The notes under the pieces were generated by a model that ran no database searches, was not told the DNA's origin, and saw only the letters and a list, made by a program, of their open reading frames with translations. The position numbers and the translations under genes were made by a program. A stretch of 64,000 nt of DNA from Pseudomonas psychrophila (GTDB lineage Bacteria > Pseudomonadota > Gammaproteobacteria > Pseudomonadales > Pseudomonadaceae), in NCBI RefSeq assembly GCF_001043005.1, contig NZ_JYKZ01000002.1, forward strand, positions 372,001 through 436,000, read 5' to 3'. Below are positions 48,003 to 56,829 of this stretch, piece by piece; positions within the stretch are counted from its first letter, which is position 1, and each line of letters opens with the position of its first letter.

Positions 48003-48143
48003 ACACCTGCGGGAGCACCGGCGCCAACTGAGCCTCCCGCTCCCGGCGGTATTCTGGCCGAAAGCGCAGGCTCAGTCCTCAACACTGAGGCATGTGAGCA
48101 TGCACAATGGTTCGAGGGGTGCAGTGCTTAATCTACCCATGAA

Positions 48144-48512
48144 TCATGCAAGCAACCAGCGTTCGACCTGATCTGCCCCGTGCTCCATTTTCCAGGCTTT
48201 AAGCGTCTTGTGATTACCGCCCTTTGTCTCGACGACTTCGTTGGTGAACGGGTTCAGATAACGCTTGAGAGTCCGGGCAGCCCGCTGAACCTTGCGCCCC
48301 TCCACCGTCCCGTCCATGGCACTGGCAAGATCCGGCTCAAGCAGAGCGACGATCTGATGCAGGTTGACACCGTACGCCTCCATCAGTTTATGCAGTTTGT
48401 TTTCAAATTCGGTTTCTGCCTGGAAGGACTTGTCGTTCTTTAGCGCTTCCAGAACCATCTGGTGTTCGATGATCTGGCGTTCGAGGTCCCGGTATTTAGC
48501 AACTTTAGACAT
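48144..48512 (-). CDS. MvaT/MvaU-family H-NS-like nucleoid protein
   Basis: 122 residues: an N-terminal coiled coil for oligomerisation (KYRDLERQIIEHQMVLEALKND), a linker, and the C-terminal AT-hook-like DNA-binding part NPFTNEVVETKGGNHKTLKAWK. This matches MvaT and MvaU of Pseudomonas, which silence AT-rich horizontally acquired DNA. The C-terminal NPFTNEVV differs from the usual NPHTGEVV. It lies next to an AT-rich stretch that such a protein would be expected to coat. Confidence 0.93.
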   Translation of the reverse strand: MSKVAKYRDLERQIIEHQMVLEALKNDKSFQAETEFENKLHKLMEAYGVNLHQIVALLEPDLASAMDGTVEGRKVQRAARTLKRYLNPFTNEVVETKGGNHKTLKAWKMEHGADQVERWLLA

Positions 48513-48724
48513 GCGCTGATGCTCTCCAAGTAACGGCTGTGAAAAATAGACAGGTCATTGATAAGGATGACCAAAGGCCTGTCTGGATGCGGCAGGCGCT
48601 GATCGCTTTATAATGATCCGGTTTTGAGTGCCCCCCTAGTTGAGTCGTGAGGACCCAAGGGAGAAAAGTGCACCCTGAAACAAATAAAAACAGGTGACTA
48701 CTTCAAAAAACACGCCCACCCACC

Positions 48725-49546
48725 TCACCTTCTCGAGTGACTGACAAGTCCCTCGATAAAAAACTCTATATGCCCTCGAGGACTGTTTGAAATTGGCCAC
48801 GCATCGATCTTTTGAGCAATAGCCCTGAAAGCCTTTGCACTTTTGGAACGAGGGAAGCTTCGGTAAACAGCTCGTTGCATAAGCGCAGCCTTGCGCACAT
48901 CCTGGTCGTACGGAATTGCCCCTACGTATTGCAAGGTGACACTTAAAAAACTATCCGTAATCTTGATTAACTTTGCGAACAGTCTTTGACCGTCCAGTGG
49001 CGTGTGCTGCATATTGGCCAACACCCGAAAACGGCTTATACCGTAGTCACGATTAAGCAACTTTATAAGTGCATACGCATTGGTAATTGAAGTGGGTTCA
49101 TCACACACCACCAATAAAACATCCCGGGCGGCCCGAACAAAACTCACGACCGATTCACCAATACCGGAAGCGGTATCAATTACCAGGACATCAAGGGTGT
49201 CCGCTATATCGCTGAATACCTGAATCAAACCTGCGTACTGTGCCGCCGACAAATGCGCCATGTTCCGATCACCTGACGCTGCATGGGCTATGAGCACTCC
49301 GCCAGGTCCTCGCATCAGCACATCGGACAATTCGCAACGGCCTTCAATCAGATCGGCAAGCGTGTACTTCGGGTTTAAGCCCAGTAGAACACCAATATTC
49401 GACAATCCCAGGTCAGCCTCCAGCAACACGACCCGCTTACCGAGCTCAGCCAGCGCCAATGAGAGGTTAACCGCGACAACGGTCTTGCCTACGCCTCCCT
49501 TACCGCTTGTCACAGCGATAACTTGTACAAAATGTTCGCACTCCAT
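48725..49546 (-). CDS. FleN/FlhG-like MinD-family ATPase (orphan paralogue)
   Basis: 273 residues closely related in layout to Pseudomonas FleN: VQVIAVTSGKGGVGKT (deviant Walker A), LLEADLGLSNIGVLLGL, IEGRCELSDVLMRGPGG, VLVIDTASGIGESVVSFVRAA, CDEPTSITNAYALIKLLNRDYG and AIPYDQDVRKAAL. The C-terminus PRGHIEFFIEGLV also matches. FleN sets flagellar number with FleQ in a flagellar operon; here no flagellar gene is near. It may be a second copy with a different partner. Leftward, 212 nt upstream of MvaT. Confidence 0.88.
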   Translation of the reverse strand: MECEHFVQVIAVTSGKGGVGKTVVAVNLSLALAELGKRVVLLEADLGLSNIGVLLGLNPKYTLADLIEGRCELSDVLMRGPGGVLIAHAASGDRNMAHLSAAQYAGLIQVFSDIADTLDVLVIDTASGIGESVVSFVRAARDVLLVVCDEPTSITNAYALIKLLNRDYGISRFRVLANMQHTPLDGQRLFAKLIKITDSFLSVTLQYVGAIPYDQDVRKAALMQRAVYRSFPRSKSAKAFRAIAQKIDAWPISNSPRGHIEFFIEGLVSHSRR

Positions 49547-50434
49547 ACTCTCAACTCCTTCCCTGTGTGACGCGTGAACATTCTCGTAAAGCGAGGGATA
49601 ACTAAATAAGCTTAACCACTACCCCTGATTAATCGGGCTCATGTTTAGTCGCTGATACGTTAAGTTCGACTGACGGTATGACACCGTTAAACCAACGATC
49701 CACCCACCTGTCCCAGACAGTCTGACGGACTAAATTGAACGCCGGCAGCATCGAACAGCCTGCCGTACAAGAGGGCCATGCATTTAGCCACAAAAGTGGG
49801 TGAGCACTGAGGTTTTATTGTTAATGAACAGCCCGGAGCTCCCCAAAAGCAGCTCAATGACGCCTTAATTGACCCGCCAGGGAGGTTAAATCAGACGCCA
49901 CACCGCTAATTTATAAAAAAATAAAACAAAAGAAAAGCCACACGAAATAAAACCCAACCTTGAATTAATAAATAAGCCAACCAAATGACGCCAATAACTC
50001 GTCAACTTAACATGCTGAGATCATCATGGGCGCCTCCCTTATAAAGAAGATATCCCCCTTCAAGCCAGCACCCAGCCATTCAAATGGCGCCAGCAACCCG
50101 TCAACTCTATTGTTAAACTCAAAAAATAAACAGGGTGGCGGGTGACAAAAAATCAGCGCTGGCACTATGATCAACTCATTCCACACTCCAGCCCACACCC
50201 ACAACTTAGACATCACTGTATAGCCTCCTACCCCCTTCAACTTGACGAGTCAAAACAGCGCTCATGAAAAGCACATGATCCGTCATTAATTAACTTACCC
50301 TGCACGACCTCACCTGCAACAATAACTTTTTAATTATCTGACAGCACCAATGCACTTAAAGGCCTGCGCGGATGATTGCCATCAGCAAGAGCCGTCGCAC
50401 AAACAACTCATTAATCTACAATCAAGGCAGGCTT
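49547..50434. other. AT-rich intergenic stretch with imperfect direct repeat
   Basis: 888 nt with markedly higher A+T than its surroundings and long A runs near 49915-49945. A 28-bp block is repeated with changes: AAATGACGCCAATAACTCGT (from 49983) and AAATGGCGCCAGCAACCCGT (from 50082), both followed by CAACT. A leftward 77-codon frame (50007-50240) spans the second copy but lacks a good start and any family resemblance. No other gene supported. Confidence 0.55.
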
Positions 50435-50602
50435 ATGACAAACGTATCTGGACGAGGTTGGATGTGGGCTTATCGCAAGATGCGCAGTCTGTTATGCCCC
50501 AGACTGTCATCTGCCTACCGAGCAACCCTGTATGTACTTAGAGGCGATACTGGCGTTTTTTATAACACCCTCACGCATCAAAAAATCCGCATCCGCAAAT
50601 AA
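50435..50602 (+). CDS. Possible small basic protein
   Basis: 55 residues, MTNVSGRGWMWAYRKMRSLL onward, with YVLRGDTGVFYNTLTHQKIRIRK as basic end. AAGGCAGG lies close upstream of ATG 50435. Basic and partly aromatic, soluble. No family recognised; it may be a genuine small accessory protein or chance. Confidence 0.4.
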   Translation: MTNVSGRGWMWAYRKMRSLLCPRLSSAYRATLYVLRGDTGVFYNTLTHQKIRIRK

Positions 50603-50762
50603 CCGGTCCGCCTTCAATTTTCTGAAGGCTGGATGACGACATTGCCGTCGCAACAGTTCGAGTCAACACGGTGCGTCCTTTCGTCCTCGCCGACATGCAA
50701 GCGGCCCGTAGCTATTGACTGATTTAAGGCAAGCCCCCCTGTGACCCTTATCGCGCCCCGGG

Positions 50763-51260
50763 TTACTTCATGGCCGGGCCTTCAATAGCGACGCGACTGG
50801 TGCTCTTGACCTCACGCAACGCCAGGCTCGACTGGATGGAAGCTATACCCAACTGGCGCCTCAACACGCTTTCGACAAAATCACTGTAACTATCAAGATC
50901 CCGGGCCAACACTTGTAAAAGGTAGTCAGCATCACCCGTGATCTTGTGGCACGACAAAACCTCTGGGAGTTGCTTGATGACCGCCTCGAAGGCTTCCGGG
51001 GTCTGATCGGTGTGCGTGGCAAAACGGATGTGCACGAATGCCATGATGTCCAGCCCCAACATCCGCCGATCCAGGTTCGCCTGGTAGCCCTTGATCACGC
51101 CCTCCTCTTCCATTCTTTTACGCCGTCTCCAGCAGGGCGTAAGACTCAAGGAAAGTCGTTCGCTCAACTCAGCGTTGGAAATGCTGGCGTCCTCCTGCAG
51201 CAAGGCCAGGATGGCCAGGTCAGTGTCATCAAGCGCCACACGTTTGGTATTTTTTTTCAT
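50763..51260 (-). CDS. Lrp/AsnC-family regulator
   Basis: 165 residues: HTH LDDTDLAILALLQEDASISNAELSERLSLSLTPCWRRRKRMEEEG, then the RAM domain (PEVLSCHKITGDADYLLQVLARD). Divergent from the amidohydrolase/cyclodeaminase/permease genes and likely their regulator, responding to an amino acid such as ornithine, proline or lysine. The N-terminus is rich in lysine. The promoter gap of 122 nt is AT-rich. Confidence 0.93.
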   Translation of the reverse strand: MKKNTKRVALDDTDLAILALLQEDASISNAELSERLSLSLTPCWRRRKRMEEEGVIKGYQANLDRRMLGLDIMAFVHIRFATHTDQTPEAFEAVIKQLPEVLSCHKITGDADYLLQVLARDLDSYSDFVESVLRRQLGIASIQSSLALREVKSTSRVAIEGPAMK

Positions 51261-51382
51261 ATTATTTCTTTTTAAAGGAAAATATTACCCAAGATACTAA
51301 TCTCACCAACAATAAAAGCAAAGAAATCGCATCTAACCCCGAACAAAATAGATACCTGAACAAAAACAATGGATGCGAATAA

Positions 51383-52417
51383 ATGTTTACAGTTTTTAGC
51401 GACTCTCATCGATTGCACCACGGCACCGAACTGAAGGACGGCGTGCTCAAGCCCTCTTTCGAGCAGCCAAGCCGTGCAGATACCGTGCGTGACAGGGTCA
51501 GGCATGTCGGGCTCGGCGAGATCATCGCTCCGCGAACATTCGACCGGGCGTGCTACGTCAACGCGCACAGTGAGCGCTATGTTTCCTTTTTGGAAACGGC
51601 CTGGTCCGAATGGACGGCAACCGGCCGCACCCACGACGCCCTTCCCCTCGTATGGCCAGTGCGAGACTTGTCCAATGAACACGTCCCCGCTTTCATTGAT
51701 GGCAAGCTGGGCTTCTTTGCAATGGATGCCGGTTCACCGATCACCAGCACCACGTGGGAAGCGGTCAAAACCAGTGCGGATATTGCACTCACCGGCCTGT
51801 CATTGATCAACGAAGGGCAAAACAGCGCCTTTGCCCTGTGCCGTCCGCCCGGCCACCATGCCGCACGTGAGTACATGGGAGGCTATTGCTACCTGAACAA
51901 CGCTGCCATTGCCGCCCAGCAAGCAATTACTCAGGGGGCAAAACGTGTGGCGGTACTGGATGTTGACTTCCACCATGGCAACGGAACACAAAACATCTTC
52001 TATGACCGTCATGATGTGATGTTTGTCTCTTTGCATGGCGAACCCTCGGTTTCCTATCCGTACTACTCGGGCTTCAGTTCCGAATGCGGTGCCGGTGCCG
52101 GCGAAGGTTTTAACCTCAACTACCCGTTGCCAAAAAATACGACCTGGCAGCGTTATGAAAATGCCCTGATTCACGCCTGCAGAAAACTCAAGGACTTCGC
52201 ACCTGAACTGTTGGTTATTTCGTTAGGCGTCGACACATTCAAAGATGACCCCATCAGCCACTTCCTTCTGGAAAGCCATGATTTTTTCGGCATGGGTGAA
52301 ATCATCGCCACTGTTGGCGCCCCTACGCTCTTTGTCATGGAAGGCGGTTATATGGTCGATGAAATCGGGATCAATGCGGTCAACGTACTTCACGGGTATG
52401 AAAGTAAACAGCACTGA
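51383..52417 (+). CDS. HDAC-family amidohydrolase (acetylpolyamine amidohydrolase-like)
   Basis: 344 residues of the arginase/deacetylase fold. Metal and catalytic motifs: RPPGHHAAREYMGGYCYLNNAAIAA with the His pair, AVLDVDFHHGNGTQNIFY with the Asp/His metal site, and EGGYMVDEIG at the end. It resembles the acetylpolyamine amidohydrolases of Pseudomonas, which remove acetyl groups from terminal amines of polyamines or acetyl-lysine. The neighbouring ornithine cyclodeaminase gene suggests an acetylated diamino acid as substrate. No clear site before ATG 51383. Confidence 0.92.
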   Translation: MFTVFSDSHRLHHGTELKDGVLKPSFEQPSRADTVRDRVRHVGLGEIIAPRTFDRACYVNAHSERYVSFLETAWSEWTATGRTHDALPLVWPVRDLSNEHVPAFIDGKLGFFAMDAGSPITSTTWEAVKTSADIALTGLSLINEGQNSAFALCRPPGHHAAREYMGGYCYLNNAAIAAQQAITQGAKRVAVLDVDFHHGNGTQNIFYDRHDVMFVSLHGEPSVSYPYYSGFSSECGAGAGEGFNLNYPLPKNTTWQRYENALIHACRKLKDFAPELLVISLGVDTFKDDPISHFLLESHDFFGMGEIIATVGAPTLFVMEGGYMVDEIGINAVNVLHGYESKQH

Positions 52418-52469
52418 ACCTCCGTACCCGATATAACTTTTACGACTCGCCACTTCGAGATAACTGAAA

Positions 52470-53540
52470 ATGACTCTGTTCATAAACGTTGATAACGCCG
52501 CCTCGCTGTTTGGAAAAATGGGTATTGGTAATGCCATCCAACAAATGGCTCTTTATATCAAGGCTGATTACTGCCGCTGGGCAGACTTTGATAAATCTCC
52601 GCGCACAGCCAATCACTCCGAGTCCGGGGTCATCGAGTTGATGCCGACCGATGATGGCAAACAGTACTCATTCAAATACGTGAACGGCCATCCTGCCAAT
52701 GCCATCAGAAACCTGCCGACAGTTATGGCATTTGGCGTCTTGGCCGATGTCCAGAGCGGATACCCCACCTTCCTCAGCGAACTGACCCTGACCACAGCGG
52801 TGCGAACCGCGGCAACGTCAGCACTGGTGGCGCAGTCCCTGGCACGCAAGAACTCGACATGTATGGCCCTTATCGGCAATGGCGCCCAGAGCGAATTCCA
52901 GGCCATTGCCTTTCATGAAATGCTGGGGATCAACGAGGTGCGGATCTTTGATATCGATCATGCTGCCTCGTTGAAGCTCAAGCGCAACCTGGAAGCTTAC
53001 ACAGGCATCACGGTCACCGTGGCCACCTCGGTGCATGAAGCGGTCAAAGGTGCCGATATCATCACTACTGTCACGGCGGACAAGGCATACGCGACCATTC
53101 TGACCCCCGACATGATCGAGCCTGGCATGCACATCAACGCGGTCGGCGGTGACTGTCCGGGGAAAACCGAACTTCATGCCGATATCCTGCGCAACGCCCG
53201 GATCATCGTCGAGTTCGAGCCCCAGACACGCATCGAAGGCGACATTCAGCAACTGGCCCCAGACTTTCCGGTCATCGAATTCTTCCGCATCGTCCGGGAC
53301 AACGAACCCGGCCGCGAAAGTGACACTCAAGTCACAGTGTTCGATTCTGTTGGCTTTGCCCTCGAAGACTTTTCTTCACTTCGTTACTTACATGACCTGG
53401 CTTGCAAGTATGGCCTGGGCGAAAAGATCCATTTGGTGCCCTCCCCGAAAAACATCAAGAACCTGTATCAGTTGATTGAAGGAACTTCTGGTCATTCACC
53501 TGTCTTGCGCAGTCAGAAGTCACAACTCACCTCAAGCTGA
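52470..53540 (+). CDS. Ornithine cyclodeaminase
   Basis: 356 residues of the OCD/mu-crystallin family. LPTVMAFGVLADVQSGYPTF, the NAD loop ALIGNGAQSEFQAIAF and the signature VGGDCPGKTELHADIL identify ornithine cyclodeaminase proper rather than alanine dehydrogenase-like members. It converts ornithine to proline and ammonia with NAD as cofactor. It lies 52 nt after the amidohydrolase gene, so the two should be one operon making ornithine then proline. Confidence 0.94.
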   Translation: MTLFINVDNAASLFGKMGIGNAIQQMALYIKADYCRWADFDKSPRTANHSESGVIELMPTDDGKQYSFKYVNGHPANAIRNLPTVMAFGVLADVQSGYPTFLSELTLTTAVRTAATSALVAQSLARKNSTCMALIGNGAQSEFQAIAFHEMLGINEVRIFDIDHAASLKLKRNLEAYTGITVTVATSVHEAVKGADIITTVTADKAYATILTPDMIEPGMHINAVGGDCPGKTELHADILRNARIIVEFEPQTRIEGDIQQLAPDFPVIEFFRIVRDNEPGRESDTQVTVFDSVGFALEDFSSLRYLHDLACKYGLGEKIHLVPSPKNIKNLYQLIEGTSGHSPVLRSQKSQLTSS

Positions 53541-53709
53541 ACGTGTTCACCCTTGGCGTTTCAGTCAGGTGCCAATCCACCTGACACTTCATTAATCAGG
53601 CGCACGCCAATCAGCCTCAACGTGCAAGACATGACCACACACTTTATAAAAATAAACCTGCACTCTTTTTCTGCCAAAACTCAAAAACATAAAATCAAGA
53701 GGTTTTGTG

Positions 53710-55125
53710 ATGAAAACTGACACCCATGATTTAACTGAACGGCCCGCATTACAGCGCACGCTCAGCAATCGTCACATTCAACTAATGGCCATGGGGGGTG
53801 CTATTGGCACCGGCCTGTTTATGGGTTCCGGAAAGATAATCGCCCTGTCCGGAACCTCGATCATTCTTATCTACATGATCATTGGGCTCTTTGTTTACTT
53901 CGTCATGCGAGCCATGGGAGAGCTGCTTTTATCCAACCTCAACTTCAAGAGTTTCGCGGATTTTGCCGGTGCCTACCTAGGCCCTCGAGCAGCCTTCTTT
54001 CTGGGATGGTCGTACTGGCTGAGCTGGAGCGTTGCGGTGGTAGGGGACGCCGTGGTTGTCGGGGGGTTCTTTCAATACTGGTTCCCTGATGTACCGGCCT
54101 GGATACCCGCCATCGGCATGATGTTTACCCTCTTTGCCCTGAATGTACTAACCGTCAGGCTGTTTGGTGAAGTTGAATTCTGGTTCGCAATCATCAAGAT
54201 CATCGCCGTCGTTACGCTTATCGGCGTGAGTGCCGTGCTGATTGGCAGCTCCTTCGTATCCCCGACGGGGGTTACGGCTTCACTGACGCACTTGCTGGAC
54301 AAACAAGCGGCCTTTCCTAACGGGCTATTCGGCTTTTTTGCCGGTTTTCAGATGGCGATCTTTTCCTTCGCGGGCACCGAATTGATCGGTACTGCGGCCG
54401 CTGAAACCAAGTCGCCAGAAAAGACGTTGCCCAAGGCCATCAACTCCATACCGCTCAGAATCATACTTTTCTATGTGCTGGCACTGGCCTGCATCATCGC
54501 CGTAACCTCATGGCAACAAGTGTCCGCCAACAAAAGTCCTTTCGTTGAACTGTTCCTGATCGCGGGGTTTCCGGCGGCCGCCGGCATTGTAAACTTTGTC
54601 GTTCTGACCTCTGCAGCCTCCTCAGCCAACAGCGGTGTTTTTTCGTCCAGCCGGATGCTGTTCGGCCTTGCCGACCTGGGTAATGCACCCCGTATCTTTA
54701 AACGGCTTTCGAAAAACAGTGTTCCACTCACCAGCCTGGCGTTCACTACGTTCCTCATGCTGTTGGGGGTGCTGCTGCTGTTCATCATCCCTGAAGTCAT
54801 GACCGCCTTTACGATCGTATCGACAGTCTCGGCCATCCTGGTGATTTTTACCTGGTCGACCATCCTGGCGTCCTACATCGCTTACCGCAAAACACGGCCC
54901 GACCTGCATGCGCAATCCAGGTACAAGATGCCAGGAGGGCTGCCCGTGGCATGGTTGTCCCTCGCTTTCCTGGCATTTGTGCTGTGTCTGCTTGCCCTTC
55001 GACCTGACACCCGCCTCGCCCTGTGCGTGATGCCTGCCTGGTTCATATGGCTGGCCATTGCCTATCAAGTAACGCAGTTCAGGAACAGGCCGTCAGCCAG
55101 TCACGTAGTCAGGCAACCCGGCTAA
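53710..55125 (+). CDS. Amino-acid permease, APC family
   Basis: 471 residues from ATG 53710 (AAGAGG upstream; GTG 53707 abuts it). Twelve helices; HIQLMAMGGAIGTGLFMGSGK is the APC signature, and SWSVAVVGDAVVVGGFFQYWFPDVPAW, AGTELIGTAAAETKSPEKT are typical of the D-serine/alanine/glycine (CycA)-like group. Third gene of the amidohydrolase set, so it probably imports the set's substrate or product. It is separated from the cyclodeaminase gene by 169 nt. Confidence 0.92.
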   Translation: MKTDTHDLTERPALQRTLSNRHIQLMAMGGAIGTGLFMGSGKIIALSGTSIILIYMIIGLFVYFVMRAMGELLLSNLNFKSFADFAGAYLGPRAAFFLGWSYWLSWSVAVVGDAVVVGGFFQYWFPDVPAWIPAIGMMFTLFALNVLTVRLFGEVEFWFAIIKIIAVVTLIGVSAVLIGSSFVSPTGVTASLTHLLDKQAAFPNGLFGFFAGFQMAIFSFAGTELIGTAAAETKSPEKTLPKAINSIPLRIILFYVLALACIIAVTSWQQVSANKSPFVELFLIAGFPAAAGIVNFVVLTSAASSANSGVFSSSRMLFGLADLGNAPRIFKRLSKNSVPLTSLAFTTFLMLLGVLLLFIIPEVMTAFTIVSTVSAILVIFTWSTILASYIAYRKTRPDLHAQSRYKMPGGLPVAWLSLAFLAFVLCLLALRPDTRLALCVMPAWFIWLAIAYQVTQFRNRPSASHVVRQPG

Positions 55126-55179
55126 AGCTTCTGATGATTTATGGCCATGGATTGGCCATAAATTGAACATCGAAGAGGA

Positions 55180-56073
55180 TCAGGCCTTGTAGCGCAATGC
55201 TTCCACCAGTAAGGCAAACGCAGGTGAAGCCTGGCGTCGACTCGGGTAGTAGAGGTGAAACCCGGCAAACCGTGGCGACCAGTCTTCCAGCACATGAATC
55301 AGGCGCCCTGCATTGAGGTGGGGCACGACCAGATCGTGGGGAATGTAACTCAGCCCAAAACCATCCAGCGCAGCTTGCAGCAGTTGATAAACACCGTTGT
55401 AGGTCACCTGGCCCGTCACCCGGACATTGAGGCTTTCACCCTCCTTGGCAAACTCCCAGGCATACAGACCGCCGTTCGTGGGCAACCGCAGGTTATTGCA
55501 CAAATGCTCCGTAAGCGCCCGAGGTGTCGTGGGTAATGTTCGATGGGCAAAGTAGGCAGGCGAACCCACTACCGACATGCGCATGTCCGGCCCGATGCGG
55601 GTGGCAATCATGCCCTGCGCCACATCCTCGCCCAACCTGACACCGGCATCAAAGCCTTGAGCGGCAATATCGACAAAGCTGTAATCGCAGCAAACTTCCA
55701 CCGAGATATCCGGATACCTGGGGAGAAAGTCCTTGAGCACCGGCCGAATGATCTGATCCAGCACATGGTCCATGGCATTGATACGGATTGTGCCCGCAGG
55801 GGTGTCGCGCAAATCACTCAGGCCGGCCAGTTCGATTTCGATTTCTTCGAAATGAGGCCCCACCCGCTTCATCAACCGCTCGCCCGCCTCGGTGGGCGAA
55901 ACGCTGCGCGTGGTACGGGTCAACAGGCGCAGTCCCAATCGAGCTTCCAAACCACGAATTGTGTGACTGAGCGCTGATTGCGAGACCCCGAGTCTGGCAG
56001 CTGCCTTGGTAAAACTTCGCTCCCTCGCAACAGCGAGGAAGGCAAGCAGATCGCTGGCGTTTTCCCTAAGCAT
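55180..56073 (-). CDS. LysR-family regulator
   Basis: 297 residues from ATG 56073, which gives exactly 894 nt like the relatives at 175 and 18558; a GTG at 56088 in frame is less likely. HTH: KAAARLGVSQSALSHTIRGLEARLGLRLLTRTTRSVSPTEAG. It shows what the broken copy at 18558 should read at codon 33 (SQSALSH). Divergent from the cupin/SDR genes and probably their regulator. Confidence 0.93.
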   Translation of the reverse strand: MLRENASDLLAFLAVARERSFTKAAARLGVSQSALSHTIRGLEARLGLRLLTRTTRSVSPTEAGERLMKRVGPHFEEIEIELAGLSDLRDTPAGTIRINAMDHVLDQIIRPVLKDFLPRYPDISVEVCCDYSFVDIAAQGFDAGVRLGEDVAQGMIATRIGPDMRMSVVGSPAYFAHRTLPTTPRALTEHLCNNLRLPTNGGLYAWEFAKEGESLNVRVTGQVTYNGVYQLLQAALDGFGLSYIPHDLVVPHLNAGRLIHVLEDWSPRFAGFHLYYPSRRQASPAFALLVEALRYKA

Positions 56074-56259
56074 TAATGAGGCACTCACATAAGTGTTTTC
56101 GAATTCTAGCGGCTAATCATGATAATTCGCAGCTGATAGAGTGAACAACTTGCTCCAAATGAGCGCACCTCAGCCTAGGCAGAGCGTACTGGGCTTCTCA
56201 ATTTTTCACGCCGCTCTCTATCAGTCGTCACCGGCGGCCATTGCCTTAAGGGAATCGTC

Positions 56260-56736
56260 ATGAACAGCCTCGCAGCCACGGCGTTATCGCTGTCATTGCT
56301 CGCCCTTGAAGTACCCGCAGAGGAGAAATCAATGCTCATCATCCATCCCAACGGTTCTCAGCCATCGGCCAAGGGCCCAAGTGATTACTTCACCGGTACC
56401 GTTCGCGTCGATGCGCCTTTCAAGGGAACCCAGGACGCCCGTGTCAGCGGCGCTACAGTGACCTTCGAGCCCGGAGCCCGCACTGCCTGGCACACCCACC
56501 CGCTGGGCCAGACCTTGATCGTGACCGCCGGGTCCGGCCTGGTACAGGAACTGGGGCAGCCCGCCCGTTCAATCAAACCGGGGGACACCGTGTGGATCCC
56601 GCCTGATGTCAAACACTGGCATGGAGCGACTGCCACCACGGCGATGACTCATATCGCCATTGCCGAAGTGCTGGACGAAAAAGTGGTGGACTGGATGGAG
56701 CAGGTCAGCGACGAACAGTATGCCCAAGGCCTTTGA
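56260..56736 (+). CDS. Exported cupin-domain protein
   Basis: 158 residues with a weak signal-like N-terminus ([20 protein letters not shown]). The single cupin barrel shows metal-binding [14 protein letters not shown] (two His, Gln in place of Glu) and [26 protein letters not shown]. The same family as quercetinase-like or carboxymuconolactone-linked cupins. This is the intact form of the deleted gene at 15087. Followed by the SDR gene after 93 nt, divergent from the LysR gene. Confidence 0.9.
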   Translation: MNSLAATALSLSLLALEVPAEEKSMLIIHPNGSQPSAKGPSDYFTGTVRVDAPFKGTQDARVSGATVTFEPGARTAWHTHPLGQTLIVTAGSGLVQELGQPARSIKPGDTVWIPPDVKHWHGATATTAMTHIAIAEVLDEKVVDWMEQVSDEQYAQGL

Positions 56737-56829
56737 TTCCTGTGCGTTTAACGCTCTCGCCAGTTGCGGCTACGATAACTGCGGCAAGTCACACTTAGTC
56801 GCTGCAATCAGCACTCACTCGAGGTATTC

